Part shown: in pieces, positions 27,498 to 37,748 of the stretch | Layout: each line of letters begins with the position of its first letter | Position numbering within the stretch: the stretch's first letter is position 1 | Assembly: GCF_003051005.1 (NCBI RefSeq) | Contig: NZ_QAOW01000004.1 | Span: forward strand, 248,001-312,000 | Length of the DNA stretch: 64,000 bases | Origin: Rhodococcus sp. OK519 | GTDB lineage: Bacteria > Actinomycetota > Actinomycetes > Mycobacteriales > Mycobacteriaceae | Direction of reading: 5' to 3' | Program-made: the position numbers and the translations under genes | The notes under the pieces: generated by a model | Told to the model about the DNA's origin: nothing | Database searches by the model: none | Seen by the model: the letters and a program-made list of their open reading frames with translations, nothing else

Positions 27498-27872
27498 TCA
27501 CAGCTCTGGCGGACGCCTCTCGATCAGCTCCTTCGCATCGCGCAGCCCCAGCCCCGGATGCATCTCGCGCAGCAGCTTGATCGCCGAGATCCGCTCGAAT
27601 GTAGACCCGATCGCAGCCCGCACGTCCTCCGTCGGAACATCCTCCGGCGCAACCCGAACCGTCTCAATCCGCGATTCGCTCCGATTCCGCCACGCCCGCA
27701 CCGTCGACACGACGGAGGCGGGCAAGGCGAACGCAAACACGCCGAGCCACGCCCAATCCCACGCCGACGGTCCCGACGTCATCCGGTCCACTGTGGACGG
27801 TACGCCCAGCACGAGCCAAGCCAGGATCAGAGTGCTGCCCCAGACCCGTTCGTTCTTCAGCCAGCACAGCAC
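27498..27872 (-). CDS. Membrane protein with C-terminal ribosomal L7/L12-like domain
   Basis: 124 aa. Two membrane helices (about 10-27 and 40-60) are followed by a charged linker and a domain ending AIKLLREMHPGLGLRDAKELIERRP. This matches the helix-turn of the L7/L12 C-terminal domain (IKxxRExTGLGLKEAKDLVE in the ribosomal protein), which recruits translation factors. The true L7/L12 has no membrane part. GTG 27872 starts 2 bp after the SPFH stop, so it is the third gene of an nfeD-SPFH operon. Confidence 0.8.
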   Translation of the reverse strand: MLCWLKNERVWGSTLILAWLVLGVPSTVDRMTSGPSAWDWAWLGVFAFALPASVVSTVRAWRNRSESRIETVRVAPEDVPTEDVRAAIGSTFERISAIKLLREMHPGLGLRDAKELIERRPPEL

Positions 27873-27874
27873 CC

Positions 27875-29047
27875 CTACGCTTGCCCCGGCGGCAACTCCT
27901 CCTGCTGCTGTTCACCGCCGCCGAGCAGATGCTCGGTGCCCAGACCCGTGTCGACGGGTGTCCGCGCGACCGCTTCCGCGGCGCGGACGGCCCGTTCGAC
28001 TGCCGGGTCGGTCTTCGTCTCGAACCAGCCCGCAACCTCTTCGGAGTCGTCCTCGGGACGCGGGAGGTCCTGACCCTCGGTCCGACTGGGCTCGTAACGG
28101 AAGACTCCGTCCTCGCCCGGGGCGCCGAGGGTCTTGGCGAAGCCCTTGAGGGCGTCACCGAAATCGCTGGGCACCAGCCACACCTTGTTGGCATCACCCT
28201 GTGCCATTTGCGGCAGCGTCTGCAGGTACTGGTACGCGAGCATCTCGGGAGTCGGTCGACCGGCCTTGATGGCGGCAAACACCTTCTCGATGGACTTGGC
28301 TTCGCCCTGCGCCTGCAAGTACTTCGCGGCCCGCTCACCCTGCGCCCGCAGGATCCGGGACTGACGCTCGCCCTCGGCCCCGAGGATCGAGGCCTGCTTG
28401 GCGCCCTCCGCAGCGAGGATCTGGCTCTGCTTGGCACCCTCGGCGGTCTTGATGGACGACTCGCGATGACCTTCTGCGGTGAGGATCATCGCCCGCTTCT
28501 CACGGTCCGCCTTCATCTGCTTCTCCATCGACTCCTGGATGGAAGGCGGCGGATCGATGCTCTTGAGTTCGACGCGAGCGACGCGCAGTCCCCAGCGGCC
28601 GGTGGCGTCGTCGAGCACGCCGCGCAACTGACCGTTGATCGAGTCGCGCGAGGTCAGGGTCTCCTCCAGCGTCATGCCGCCGACGACGTTACGGAGCGTG
28701 GTGATGGTCAACTGTTCGACGGCGGCGATGTAGTTGCTGATCTCGTAGACCGCAGCCTGCGGGTTGGTGACCTGAAAGTAGACGACCGTGTCGATCGAGA
28801 GCGTCAGGTTGTCCTGCGTGATGACCGGTTGCGGTGCGAACGACACCACCCGCTCACGCAGATCCACCTTCGCCCGGATCCGGTCGACGAACGGGATCAG
28901 GAAAGTCAACTGCCCCGACACCGTCTTGGTGTAGCGGCCGAGCCGCTCGATCACCGCCGCCTCGGCTTGCGGAACCAGTGCCACCGACTTGGCGACCAGG
29001 ATCACCACCAGCACGACGATCACGGCCAGAACTATGAGAGCTGCCAT
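27875..29047 (-). CDS. SPFH/stomatin family protein, QmcA-like
   Basis: 390 aa. A single N-terminal membrane helix (MAALIVLAVIVVLVVILVAK) leads to a SPFH/Band 7 domain (VPQAEAAVIERLGRYTKTV, then VYEISNYIAAVEQLTITTLRNV) and a long coiled coil with repeats of EGAKQS/ILAAEGA (about 200-250). Such proteins build membrane microdomains and partner with NfeD. ATG 29047 is taken by homology; a TTG at 29071 overlapping nfeD is possible. It corresponds to Rv1488. Confidence 0.92.
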   Translation of the reverse strand: MAALIVLAVIVVLVVILVAKSVALVPQAEAAVIERLGRYTKTVSGQLTFLIPFVDRIRAKVDLRERVVSFAPQPVITQDNLTLSIDTVVYFQVTNPQAAVYEISNYIAAVEQLTITTLRNVVGGMTLEETLTSRDSINGQLRGVLDDATGRWGLRVARVELKSIDPPPSIQESMEKQMKADREKRAMILTAEGHRESSIKTAEGAKQSQILAAEGAKQASILGAEGERQSRILRAQGERAAKYLQAQGEAKSIEKVFAAIKAGRPTPEMLAYQYLQTLPQMAQGDANKVWLVPSDFGDALKGFAKTLGAPGEDGVFRYEPSRTEGQDLPRPEDDSEEVAGWFETKTDPAVERAVRAAEAVARTPVDTGLGTEHLLGGGEQQQEELPPGQA

Positions 29048-29051
29048 CTTC

Positions 29052-29483
29052 CTAGGGTCCCCTCCAGACAACGGCTGTCGCGCCGTCGATCTCCATTACT
29101 GTCACCGTGGTGCCCGGCAGATAAACCTCCGTGACGTCGAGCGGCCGAGCTGTCCACACGTCACCGTCGAGCTTGACCTGTCCGGCGTTCGCCCCCACCT
29201 CTTGGAGCACCAACGCCTGCTTGCCGCTCAGCGCCGCAATATTGGTCGGCACCGCGGGCGGAACCCCGAAGCGCCGCAACATTGCAGGCCGTATCCCGAC
29301 CACCAGCGCGAGGGACACCACCCCGAACACGACGGCATCGATCCACACCGGGAAGTCGGTTACCGCCGTGATGGCAGCGGTTGCCAGCGCGCCCCCCGCG
29401 AGCATGAGGAGGAAGAACCCTCCGGTCACGGCCTCGGCGGCCGCCAGCAACGCACCCGCCACCAGCCAAATCAAAGCTGCCAC
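29052..29483 (-). CDS. NfeD-like protein, short form
   Basis: 143 aa. Three to four membrane helices occupy residues 1-75; the C-terminal 65 residues are the NfeD OB-fold (GKQALVLQEVGANAGQVKLDGDVW, then LPGTTVTVMEIDG). The serine protease domain of long NfeD proteins is absent. It lies directly before the SPFH gene, the usual partnership, and corresponds to Rv1487. Confidence 0.9.
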   Translation of the reverse strand: MAALIWLVAGALLAAAEAVTGGFFLLMLAGGALATAAITAVTDFPVWIDAVVFGVVSLALVVGIRPAMLRRFGVPPAVPTNIAALSGKQALVLQEVGANAGQVKLDGDVWTARPLDVTEVYLPGTTVTVMEIDGATAVVWRGP

Positions 29484-29553
29484 ACCACCATCTAACCAGA
29501 ACTTCCGCTCCGGGCGCGGGGCTCGCCGACCCGCCTGGGGACGTACCGGAGGC

Positions 29554-30378
29554 TCACTCCACGGTCACGAAATCGACGAGTCGCTCCACCGCGCCGATCA
29601 GCGGTGCCTCGAGGTCGCGGAAGCTCGAGACCGCACCGTAGACGCGTCGCCACCCGTCCTGCGGTGTGCCCCAGCCGAGCGCGTCGCACACACCCGTCTT
29701 CCAGTCCTGCCCCCGCGGAACCCTCGGCCACGCGTCGATGCCGACAGCGCCGGGCCGCACCGCCTCCCACACGTCGATGTACGGATGGCCCGTCACCATC
29801 ACGTGCGGTCCGAGCCCCTGCGTCAGCCGTTCCTCCTTCGAGCCGGTGACGAGGTGGTCGACCAGGACTCCGACCTTCCGGCCCGGCTCCGGACGGAACT
29901 CCGCCAGCCGGTCTGCCAGATTGTCGAGTCCCTCGAGATGTTCGACGACGACCCCTTCGACCCGCAGGTCGTGACCCCACACCCGTTCGACCAGGGCGGC
30001 ATCATGGATGCCCTCCACCCAGATCCGGCTCGGCAGCGCAGTGCGTGCCCGCAGCCCCTCGACCTTCGTCGAACCGGACGCCGATCGCTGCGCAGTCGGC
30101 TTCGACTGCTGCGGCGCAGGGCGGACGAGGGTCACCGGCCGGCCGTCGACCAGGAACGCGGCCTCGCGCATCGCGAACAGGCGGGTGCGGCGGGCAGCAT
30201 CCTCGAGGCGCACGAAATCGCCGTCGTACGTGCGCTCGATCCCGACGACGGCGCCGCAGAATCCGGTGGCGGCATCCTCCACTACGAGGTCGCGCTCGGC
30301 GGCCATCTCGGGGGTCTTGGGCTTCCGGGTCCGGGAGTGGCCGGCGAAGATGTCGCCGTACGCGTTGCTCGAGTTCAC
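29554..30378 (-). CDS. DUF3097 domain-containing protein
   Basis: 274 aa. The start is GTG 30378 (MNSSNAYGDIFAGHSRTRKPKTPEM), the form conserved in actinobacteria. The later part includes SRIWVEGIHDAALVERVWGHDL and VLVDHLVTGSKEERL, which resemble a Toprim-like arrangement (Glu, then Asp-x-Asp-like positions), but I do not claim nuclease activity. Divergent from the next conserved gene. Function unknown. Confidence 0.85.
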   Translation of the reverse strand: MNSSNAYGDIFAGHSRTRKPKTPEMAAERDLVVEDAATGFCGAVVGIERTYDGDFVRLEDAARRTRLFAMREAAFLVDGRPVTLVRPAPQQSKPTAQRSASGSTKVEGLRARTALPSRIWVEGIHDAALVERVWGHDLRVEGVVVEHLEGLDNLADRLAEFRPEPGRKVGVLVDHLVTGSKEERLTQGLGPHVMVTGHPYIDVWEAVRPGAVGIDAWPRVPRGQDWKTGVCDALGWGTPQDGWRRVYGAVSSFRDLEAPLIGAVERLVDFVTVE

Positions 30379-30431
30379 GGCACCCAACGCTAGGCGAGGC
30401 GGTGCTGTGCGCAGACACCGCCACGCCGTCC

Positions 30432-30445
30432 TATGCTCGTTAACC
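30432..30445 (+). promoter_or_regulatory. -10-like TATGCT before the 30446 gene
   Basis: TATGCT (30432-30437) ends 8 nt before GTG 30446; there is no ribosome site, so a leaderless start is likely. Confidence 0.4.
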
Positions 30446-31255
30446 GTGAGTTCTCCCAGCGCGACACTGACCCTGTGGGCCGCTTCCTGGCTCGCCGGGG
30501 ACAGCGCACCCGACGATGTGATCGACGCCCTGCAGCAGTGGGCGCCGATGCACCTCGTCGGGGCCGTCGACGCCGCCACGGCCCTGTCGACGGATCTCGC
30601 GTGGCCGGGGGTGCAGGACGGCGCCGCACCGATCCTGCTGCGGCTCGTCCGACGGTGCACCGACACGTCCGGTGCGCTGCGCCTGGTCCTGCCGGCGGCC
30701 GGTGACGTGCGGGGCCTTCCCGCCGGCACCGATTTCGCGCGGGCCGCACTCGACGCCGGCGAGGGTGTGATCGTCGGCGAACCCGGGGAGCCCGGTATCG
30801 GACTCGTGCCCGTGGTCGAGGGGCCCGACGTGCTGCGCTGGAGCGTCCATTCGATCGCGAACGTGCCCCCGCTTGTCGAGCACACCGGTCTCGGCGAGGC
30901 CGAGTACGCGATGCGCGAGGCGATCCGCGACGCCGCGCAGGCGCTCCTGCAGTTGTCCTCGGTGCAGACCGGTCACGCCGACGGCGATCCCCGCCGCCGC
31001 ATCGCCGAGGCACTCGACGACCGGGCGCACCACCGCTACCCCGATTCGCTCCCGACACGGGCCCTGCGGATTCTCGACTCGGCCGATCAGGTGGCGACGA
31101 TTCTCGAGGTCGCCGAACATGATTCGCCGACGGAGGCGCCGTCCGCCTCCAGCGCCGCCGCCCGCGAGGAACTGCTGCGCCCGCTGTGGTCCGCCGTCCG
31201 GACGGCGCGGATGGCCGCGGTCTCCGCCTCCGCGAGGGCCGCGCACCGCGCCTGA
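30446..31255 (+). CDS. Conserved actinobacterial protein, unknown function
   Basis: 269 aa, acidic, soluble, no signal peptide. I recognise no catalytic motif. Alternating strands and helices run through the first 150 residues (SWLAGDSAPDDVIDAL, LRLVLPAAGDVRGLP), then come Ala/Arg-rich helices. Position next to the ferrochelatase region matches Rv1486c from memory. GTG 30446 is chosen for its upstream hexamer. Confidence 0.7.
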   Translation: MSSPSATLTLWAASWLAGDSAPDDVIDALQQWAPMHLVGAVDAATALSTDLAWPGVQDGAAPILLRLVRRCTDTSGALRLVLPAAGDVRGLPAGTDFARAALDAGEGVIVGEPGEPGIGLVPVVEGPDVLRWSVHSIANVPPLVEHTGLGEAEYAMREAIRDAAQALLQLSSVQTGHADGDPRRRIAEALDDRAHHRYPDSLPTRALRILDSADQVATILEVAEHDSPTEAPSASSAAAREELLRPLWSAVRTARMAAVSASARAAHRA

Positions 31256-31263
31256 CGACGGCG

Positions 31264-31746
31264 TCAGCGGTGATTCATCACGATGTGCCGATCGATGCGC
31301 ACGTGCTCGTCCAACGTCGGATAGAGCAGTTCGGTGTCGCAGCCGTAGTCGTGTCGACGCAACCATGCGTACACGTCGCCCCACAGCCAGATCCCGCCCG
31401 AAACGGTATTGAACGGCATCGGGAACGGCGTGCCGCGCTGCCGGACACCACGCACCCACTGCCCCACTGCCTGCCGCGTCACCCCGGCGCGGTCCGCGAC
31501 GTCCTGACGCGTGACGAGGTCCGGATGAGTGCGTTCGGGCCGCACGCCGTGCGCGACGAGTTGGTCGACCAGACTCATTCCCGCAGTCGCGCAGCGCATT
31601 CCCTCGGCGATCACCGTCAGCAGCTGCAGACCACCCTGGTCGCGGACACGGATGTCGAACTCGTCCGCGATCGCCGCCTCCCGTGACGCCGTCAGCAGCG
31701 GCACGATGAAGGTGAACTCGAAGCGGTGATAGAGGCTGTCCTGCAC
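31264..31746 (-). CDS. Putative HTH DNA-binding protein
   Basis: 160 aa. A helix-turn-helix lies at about 78-100 (LVTRQDVADRAGVTRQAVGQWVRG), followed by a short winged-looking segment ending with GIWLWGDVYAWLRRHD, a pattern seen in small excisionase/MerR-like regulators. The N-terminal 70 residues are mixed alpha/beta with no known signature. GTG 31746 has TATGTT 6 nt upstream (leaderless type). I do not recall a counterpart at this place in M. tuberculosis. Confidence 0.7.
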   Translation of the reverse strand: MQDSLYHRFEFTFIVPLLTASREAAIADEFDIRVRDQGGLQLLTVIAEGMRCATAGMSLVDQLVAHGVRPERTHPDLVTRQDVADRAGVTRQAVGQWVRGVRQRGTPFPMPFNTVSGGIWLWGDVYAWLRRHDYGCDTELLYPTLDEHVRIDRHIVMNHR

Positions 31747-31803
31747 CCGATCAACATAGTCCGCCGGGTGGTTTCCATCCGGAAACAGGCCGCGAGGAAC
31801 GCG

Positions 31804-32874
31804 TCAGCGCGCGCCCGGACGCCGCGCGGGCGCGCAGCAGTCCACCGCGCAGGGAAGCCCGTCGACGGTCGCCCCCAGCAGCGGTTCCCTGCCGAGTCGG
31901 GCGGGGCCGGCGCCGTCGCGGCGTTCCTCGACGAGACTCCGAATCATCTGTGCGAAACGCGGATCCGTTCCGGGCGTCGCGACGCGCACGAACCCGATGC
32001 CCAGTTCGGCCGCCTTGTCCCGGGCCTCCGTGTCGAGGTCCCACACCACCTCGAGGTGATCGGAGACGAACCCGACGGGGCACACGATCACGGCGGGGGC
32101 ACCCGCGGCCGCAACGGTGTCGAGGTGATCGCAGATGTCGGGCTCGAGCCACGGGACCTGCGGCGGACCGGACCGCGACTGCCACACCAGGTCGAAGTCG
32201 TCGACGCCGGCGGCCTCCGCGCACAGGCGTGAGGCGTCGGCCACCTGACGGCTGTACAGATTTCCGCCCGCGGCGGGAGGCCCGGCCTTGGCGTCGGCCG
32301 CGAGCGGCACCGAGTGCGCCGTGAACACGAGCCGCGCCCGATCGCGGACTTCCTCCGGAAGCTGCTCGCGCGCAGCCCGAATCGCGTCCGCGAAGGCCGC
32401 GATCATCAGTGGGTGGTCGTAGTACTGACGCAGCTTCGACAGCGTCGGAGCGTCCTCCCCTGCGGCGGCTCGGGCCCGCGAGATGTCCTCGTCGTACTGA
32501 CGGCACCCGGAGTACCCACCCCACGCCGACGTGGGGAACACCAGCGCGTTGCGGACACCGTCGTCGCGCATGCGTGCGACGGTGTCCTCCACCATGGGAT
32601 GCCAGTTGCGATTGCCGAAGTACACGGGCAGATCGATTCCCGCGCCGCGCAGTTCGGCCTCGACACGCTCGATGATGTCGCGGTTGAGGGCGTTGATCGG
32701 CGACACCCCACCAAAGTGCATGTAGTGCTCGGCGACGGCGTCGAGGCGCTCGGGCGGGACACCCCGGCCCCGGGTCACGTTCCCGAGGAACGGCCGGACA
32801 TCCTCCGGCTTCTCGGGCCCCCCGAAGGAGAGCACGAGTAGTGCATCGAACTCGGTGTCCCGCTGACCGCTCAT
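31804..32874 (-). CDS. hemH: Coproporphyrin ferrochelatase with [2Fe-2S] cysteines
   Basis: 356 aa. It inserts Fe2+ into coproporphyrin III in the actinobacterial haem pathway (CpfC). Motifs: [14 protein letters not shown], the HFGGVSPIN loop and TAHSVP with the catalytic His, followed by a distal Glu. Cysteines suited to the actinobacterial [2Fe-2S] cluster occur at about 124 (SGC) and in the tail LPCAVDCC. Third gene after fabG1 and inhA in the same direction. Start ATG 32874; an upstream ATG at 32892 adds six residues. Confidence 0.95.
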   Translation of the reverse strand: MSGQRDTEFDALLVLSFGGPEKPEDVRPFLGNVTRGRGVPPERLDAVAEHYMHFGGVSPINALNRDIIERVEAELRGAGIDLPVYFGNRNWHPMVEDTVARMRDDGVRNALVFPTSAWGGYSGCRQYDEDISRARAAAGEDAPTLSKLRQYYDHPLMIAAFADAIRAAREQLPEEVRDRARLVFTAHSVPLAADAKAGPPAAGGNLYSRQVADASRLCAEAAGVDDFDLVWQSRSGPPQVPWLEPDICDHLDTVAAAGAPAVIVCPVGFVSDHLEVVWDLDTEARDKAAELGIGFVRVATPGTDPRFAQMIRSLVEERRDGAGPARLGREPLLGATVDGLPCAVDCCAPARRPGAR

Positions 32875-32928
32875 GCCTTCATTCTCGCCCAATGTCGAAA
32901 CAACGACGAAACCGCCGCCCTCGACGGG

Positions 32929-33726
32929 TCAGCCGACCACCGCGTGGAAGCCGCCGTCGACATAGATGATCGACGCCGTCGTGCCGGGCAGCCAGTCCGA
33001 GAGCACCGTGCACACACTCTTCGCGACGGGCGTCGGGTCGTCGACGTCCCAGCCGATCGGCGCTGCCGTGTCCCACGCGGTGTTGAGCTTGTTCAGTTCC
33101 GCACCGGGGCCGGTGGCGTCGCCGGCGATCGCCTTCGCCGCGAGGGTCTTGACAGGGCCGGCGGCAACGAGATTGGAGCGGATGCCGCGAACACCGACCT
33201 CCTTGGCGACGTACCGGTTCACCGCCTCGAGCGTGGCCTTGGACACTCCCATCCAGTTGTAGAACGGCATCGCGCGGGACGGATCGAAGTCCATACCGAC
33301 GATCGACGCGTTGTCGTTGAGCACCGGCAGCAGCGCCTTCGCCAGAGACGCGTACGAGTACGCGGAGATCTCCATCGCATTCGAGATGTCCGACCACGGC
33401 GCGTCCAGGAACGGTGCACCGAGACCCGAGCGCGGCGAGAACGCGATGGAGTGCACGACGCCGTCGATGCCCTCGGGCGCCAGCTCGCGGACCCGGTCGG
33501 CGAGCGTCGCGAGATGCTCGTCGTCCTGCACGTTCAGCTCGACGGCCGGCGGCACCGGCTGCGGAAGGCGCTGCGCGATCCGGTCGATCAGCCGCAGCCG
33601 ATCGAAGCCGGTGATGATGACCTTCGCGCCCTGCTCCTGCGCCACCTTCGCGACGTGGAACGCGATGGAGGCGTCGGTGATGATGCCGGTGACGAGAATG
33701 GTCTTGCCCGCGAGCAGTCCGCCCAT
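32929..33726 (-). CDS. inhA: Enoyl-ACP reductase InhA (mycolate FAS-II)
   Basis: 265 aa. It reduces 2-trans-enoyl-ACP with NADH during meromycolate elongation. NAD-binding [15 protein letters not shown] at residues 14-28 and HSIAF near 93-97 hold the counterpart of the Ser94 position. Catalytic Tyr and Lys are in [18 protein letters not shown] (about 157-174). The start and C-terminus align with M. tuberculosis InhA over the full length. It follows fabG1 by 52 bp, the classical mabA-inhA order. Confidence 0.97.
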   Translation of the reverse strand: MGGLLAGKTILVTGIITDASIAFHVAKVAQEQGAKVIITGFDRLRLIDRIAQRLPQPVPPAVELNVQDDEHLATLADRVRELAPEGIDGVVHSIAFSPRSGLGAPFLDAPWSDISNAMEISAYSYASLAKALLPVLNDNASIVGMDFDPSRAMPFYNWMGVSKATLEAVNRYVAKEVGVRGIRSNLVAAGPVKTLAAKAIAGDATGPGAELNKLNTAWDTAAPIGWDVDDPTPVAKSVCTVLSDWLPGTTASIIYVDGGFHAVVG

Positions 33727-33778
33727 GTTGCTTCTCCTGTTGATGAAAGTCTGTGGGTGCGTGGTGTTCCGGGAAGGC

Positions 33779-34510
<732 letters not shown>

Positions 34511-34579
34511 CTATCTGTTCGCTTGCGGGTTACGGGTACAGGTGGACGAATTCGACGAACAGGGCGGGCGGGCGCCCGG

Positions 34580-35560
34580 TCAGGGCAGGCGTTGACGGAG
34601 GACGAGCGAAGTCGCCAGACCCGCAGTGATGAAAAGCACGCCGAGTACCAGCCAGGGGCGGCTCGCGTCGCCGCGCGCGTTCTCGAACCCGATCTGCTCC
34701 TCGAGGGTGTCGTAGACGTCGCGCAGTTCCTCGAGACTCGACGCGGTGAAGAAGCTACCGCCCGACAGGTTCGCGATCTCCCGCAGCGACGGATCGTCGA
34801 CCGGGACCGGAATGCGGTCCCCCTCGATCTCGACGCTGCCGTAACTCGTGCCGAACGAGATCGTCGAGATCGGCACGCCCTTGTCCTTCGCCTGCCGCGC
34901 CGCGGTGAAGCCGCCGCGCGGATCGTCGGGGCTCTCGGGCACCGTCTGCTTGCCGTCCGACAGCAGCACGATCCGGGCGGGCGGCGCCTGTTCGCTGCCA
35001 CCGAGCACGGCCGCGAGCGTGTCGATCGACTGCAGCGACGTGAAGATCGCCTCACCCGTCGCGGTGCGCTCGCTGAGCTTCAGATTGTCGATCGCGGCTT
35101 TCGTCTCATCGCGATTCGGGGTGGGCGACACCAGAACCGACGCGGTACCCGCGAACGCCACCAGCCCGAGGTTGATGCCGGGAGTCAGTCCGTCGGCGAA
35201 GGATTTGGCCGCCTCCTGCGCGGCAGCGAGACGGCTCGGCTCGACGTCGGTGGCCTTCATCGACAGCGACACGTCGATCACCAGTACGACGGTGGCCCGG
35301 TTCCGGGGCACCCGCTTGTCCGCGGTGGGACCGGCCAGAGCGACGGTCAGGAACACCAGACCGACGAGCAGCAACGCGATCGGGATGTGCCGCGTGTAGT
35401 TGGGCCGGTTGGGCGCAACCTTCTCGAGCAGTTCCATGTTGGCGAACCGCAGCACGTGCTTCTGGCGTCGGCGCTGGATCACCACGTAGCCGGCCACGAG
35501 GGCCGCCACCACCGCGAGGAACAGCAACCACCACGGAGAGGCGAACTGGGACAGGCTCAT
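34580..35560 (-). CDS. VWA-domain membrane protein (BatA-like)
   Basis: 326 aa. Two N-terminal membrane helices (about 8-25 and 55-72) flank a cytoplasmic loop. Then a VWA domain with the [15 protein letters not shown] (about 92-101) and later Thr/Asp residues (LLSDGKQT), and a C-terminal helix (about 300-318). It overlaps the DUF58 gene by 4 bp (ATGA). The MoxR-DUF58-VWA trio is a known chaperone-like assembly set (Rv1479-Rv1481 in M. tuberculosis); its client is unknown, but ripA lies next door. Confidence 0.92.
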   Translation of the reverse strand: MSLSQFASPWWLLFLAVVAALVAGYVVIQRRRQKHVLRFANMELLEKVAPNRPNYTRHIPIALLLVGLVFLTVALAGPTADKRVPRNRATVVLVIDVSLSMKATDVEPSRLAAAQEAAKSFADGLTPGINLGLVAFAGTASVLVSPTPNRDETKAAIDNLKLSERTATGEAIFTSLQSIDTLAAVLGGSEQAPPARIVLLSDGKQTVPESPDDPRGGFTAARQAKDKGVPISTISFGTSYGSVEIEGDRIPVPVDDPSLREIANLSGGSFFTASSLEELRDVYDTLEEQIGFENARGDASRPWLVLGVLFITAGLATSLVLRQRLP

Positions 35561-36513
35561 CGGCGGCCCGCCCCACGACTCGGGGCGCCGTAGCTGTGCC
35601 GCCGCGCCCCGACGAAGCGCACGACGTCCGCGATCCAGTCCCGGTCGGTGCTCAGGCTCAGCAGCGGTGCACCGCAGCGACGCAACGTCGATTCGACGTC
35701 GTCACGATGCGCGGCCGCGGCGCGCGCGAAGTCCGCACGCAGCTTCGGTGTGGTCGAGAACTCCCGTGTGCGACCGGATTCCGGGTCGAGCAGCACGACA
35801 TCACCGGCGTCGGGCAGCGTCAGGTCCCGCGGATCGAGCACCTCGATGCCGAGCAACTCGTGCCGACCGGACAATGCGCGCAGCGACCGCTCCCAGTCGA
35901 TCGGTCCGAGGAAGTCGCTGATGACGACCGCGAGTCCCCGCCGACGCTCGGGTCGGCGCAGCGATTCGAGCGCGCCGCGCAGGTCGCCGCGCACGCCCTC
36001 CGCGGCGTGGGGGGTGGTCGCGATCCGACGCAGCATGGCCTGCGCGTGGACCCGGCCGCCGCGGGCGGGTATGCGCAGCATCCGATCTCCGGTCGCCACG
36101 ACGGCACCGATCCGGTTGCCACTGCCACCCGCGAGGTACGTCACGGCGGACGCCGCCGCCACCGCGAGGTCCCGCTTCTCGCACAGCGCGGTTCCGAAGT
36201 CCAGGCTCGACGACAGGTCGATCACCAGCCACGTCTCGAGCTCGCGGTCGGCCACGGTCTGCCGGACGTGCGGGTGCGTGGTCCGGGCGGTCACCGACCA
36301 GTCCATCTGCCGCACGTCGTCGCCGGGCTGGTACTCGCGGGCATCGCCGGGCTCCGATCCCGGTCCCGGGATGAGTCCGAGGTGGTCACCGTGGAGCACG
36401 CCGTCGAGACGCCGTCGGACGGTCAGTTCGAGCGTGCGCAGTGCCGCCGTGAGCTCCGGATCGCGCAACGATCCGGAGCGGAAGGACGGCACAGCACCCG
36501 GGTGTCGGGTCAC
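35557..36513 (-). CDS. DUF58 domain-containing protein
   Basis: 318 aa. The DUF58 core is clear: [33 protein letters not shown], followed by a VWA-like half with [12 protein letters not shown] (about 105-116). GTG 36513 overlaps the moxR stop (GTGA). Second gene of the trio; its role is probably to link the ATPase to the membrane VWA protein. Rv1480 equivalent. Confidence 0.93.
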   Translation of the reverse strand: MTRHPGAVPSFRSGSLRDPELTAALRTLELTVRRRLDGVLHGDHLGLIPGPGSEPGDAREYQPGDDVRQMDWSVTARTTHPHVRQTVADRELETWLVIDLSSSLDFGTALCEKRDLAVAAASAVTYLAGGSGNRIGAVVATGDRMLRIPARGGRVHAQAMLRRIATTPHAAEGVRGDLRGALESLRRPERRRGLAVVISDFLGPIDWERSLRALSGRHELLGIEVLDPRDLTLPDAGDVVLLDPESGRTREFSTTPKLRADFARAAAAHRDDVESTLRRCGAPLLSLSTDRDWIADVVRFVGARRHSYGAPSRGAGRR

Positions 36514-37643
36514 TGCGGCTGCGTGCCCGAGGTCGCCGCGGGTACCGCGCCGGGTTGGTAGGCCGGAGCCGACGGCTGGGCCATCTGCGGCACCGGCTGG
36601 GCGCCGACCTGGGGCAGCCCGACGGTCTGCAGCACGCGGGTGATCACGTCCTCCGGCGAGACCTCGTCGGCGAGGGCGTCGTACGACAGCACCAGTCGGT
36701 GCCGCAGCACATCGGGAATGATCTCGAGCACGTCCTGCGGGACGACGTAGTCGCGGCCACGGAGCAAGGCGAGTGCGCGGGAGGCCGAGATGATGCCGAG
36801 GGTGGCGCGCGGCGAAGCGCCGTACGCGATCCAACCGGCGACGTCGTCGAGGCCGAACTGCTGGGGCGTGCGAGTGGCGGAGATGACCCGCACCACGTAG
36901 TCGACGAGCGCGTGGTGGACGAAGACGTTGCTCGCGACCTTCTGCAAACGGACGAGTTCCTGCGGGTCGAGGACCTGGTTCGGTTCGGGGGCGGCGACGC
37001 CCATGCGGTAGACGATCTCCCGCTCCTCCTCGACCGACGGGTAGTCGACGAGCACCTTGAACAGGAAGCGGTCGCGCTGCGCCTCGGGCAGCGGGTACAC
37101 GCCCTCGTTCTCGATGGGGTTCTGCGTGGCCATCACCAGGAACGGTTCGGGCATCGGATACGTCTTGCCGCCGATCGAGACGTGCCGTTCGGCCATCACC
37201 TCGAGCAGCGCCGACTGCACCTTCGCCGGGGCACGATTGATCTCGTCGGCGAGCAGGAAGTTGGCGACCACGGGCCCGAGTTCGGTGTCGAACTGCTCGC
37301 GGCCCTGCCGGTAGATGCGGGTGCCGATCAGGTCGGTCGGCACGAGGTCCGGGGTGAACTGGACGCGGGAGAACGATCCGCCGACCACCTTCGCGAAGGT
37401 CTCCACTGCGAGAGTCTTCGCGACACCGGGCACACCCTCGAGCAGCACGTGGCCCCTGGCCAGGACGCCGACGAGCATCCGCTCCACCAGTCGGTCCTGT
37501 CCGACGATGACCCGCTTGACCTCGTAGATCGCCCGTTCGAGCGTGTGCACGTCCCGAGCCAGGTCCGACGTCCCCGCTCCCGTGTCCGGGTGAACCGCCC
37601 CCTGCGAACCGGACCCAGCCACCGCGCCGTCACGTGAGGTCAC
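36510..37643 (-). CDS. moxR: MoxR-family AAA+ ATPase
   Basis: 377 aa. Walker A is GVPGVAKT (about 68-75), the variant used by MoxR. Walker B is LLADEINRA (about 130-138), the sensor-1 Asn is in MATQNPIENEG, and a C-terminal lid domain is complete. GTG 37643 follows a GGGGAG ribosome site at 5-nt spacing. A Pro/Ala/Gln-rich tail of 30 residues closes the protein. It probably remodels a client together with the DUF58 and VWA proteins (Rv1479 equivalent). Confidence 0.95.
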   Translation of the reverse strand: MTSRDGAVAGSGSQGAVHPDTGAGTSDLARDVHTLERAIYEVKRVIVGQDRLVERMLVGVLARGHVLLEGVPGVAKTLAVETFAKVVGGSFSRVQFTPDLVPTDLIGTRIYRQGREQFDTELGPVVANFLLADEINRAPAKVQSALLEVMAERHVSIGGKTYPMPEPFLVMATQNPIENEGVYPLPEAQRDRFLFKVLVDYPSVEEEREIVYRMGVAAPEPNQVLDPQELVRLQKVASNVFVHHALVDYVVRVISATRTPQQFGLDDVAGWIAYGASPRATLGIISASRALALLRGRDYVVPQDVLEIIPDVLRHRLVLSYDALADEVSPEDVITRVLQTVGLPQVGAQPVPQMAQPSAPAYQPGAVPAATSGTQPQ

Positions 37644-37748
37644 CGACACTCCCCGCTTCCACCTAGATCGTTCCATCGACTTGCCAGACTTGCCTGTCCG
37701 CTCAACTATTCCAGGTGTCGCCCCGCCCCCGCACGAAGCCGGGGTGAG

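Noticed and set aside
30433-30705. Alternative start ATG at 30433 in another frame over the conserved gene at 30446
   Set aside because: That frame is Arg-rich, ends within the gene and has no homology; the GTG 30446 frame is longer and has the right composition.
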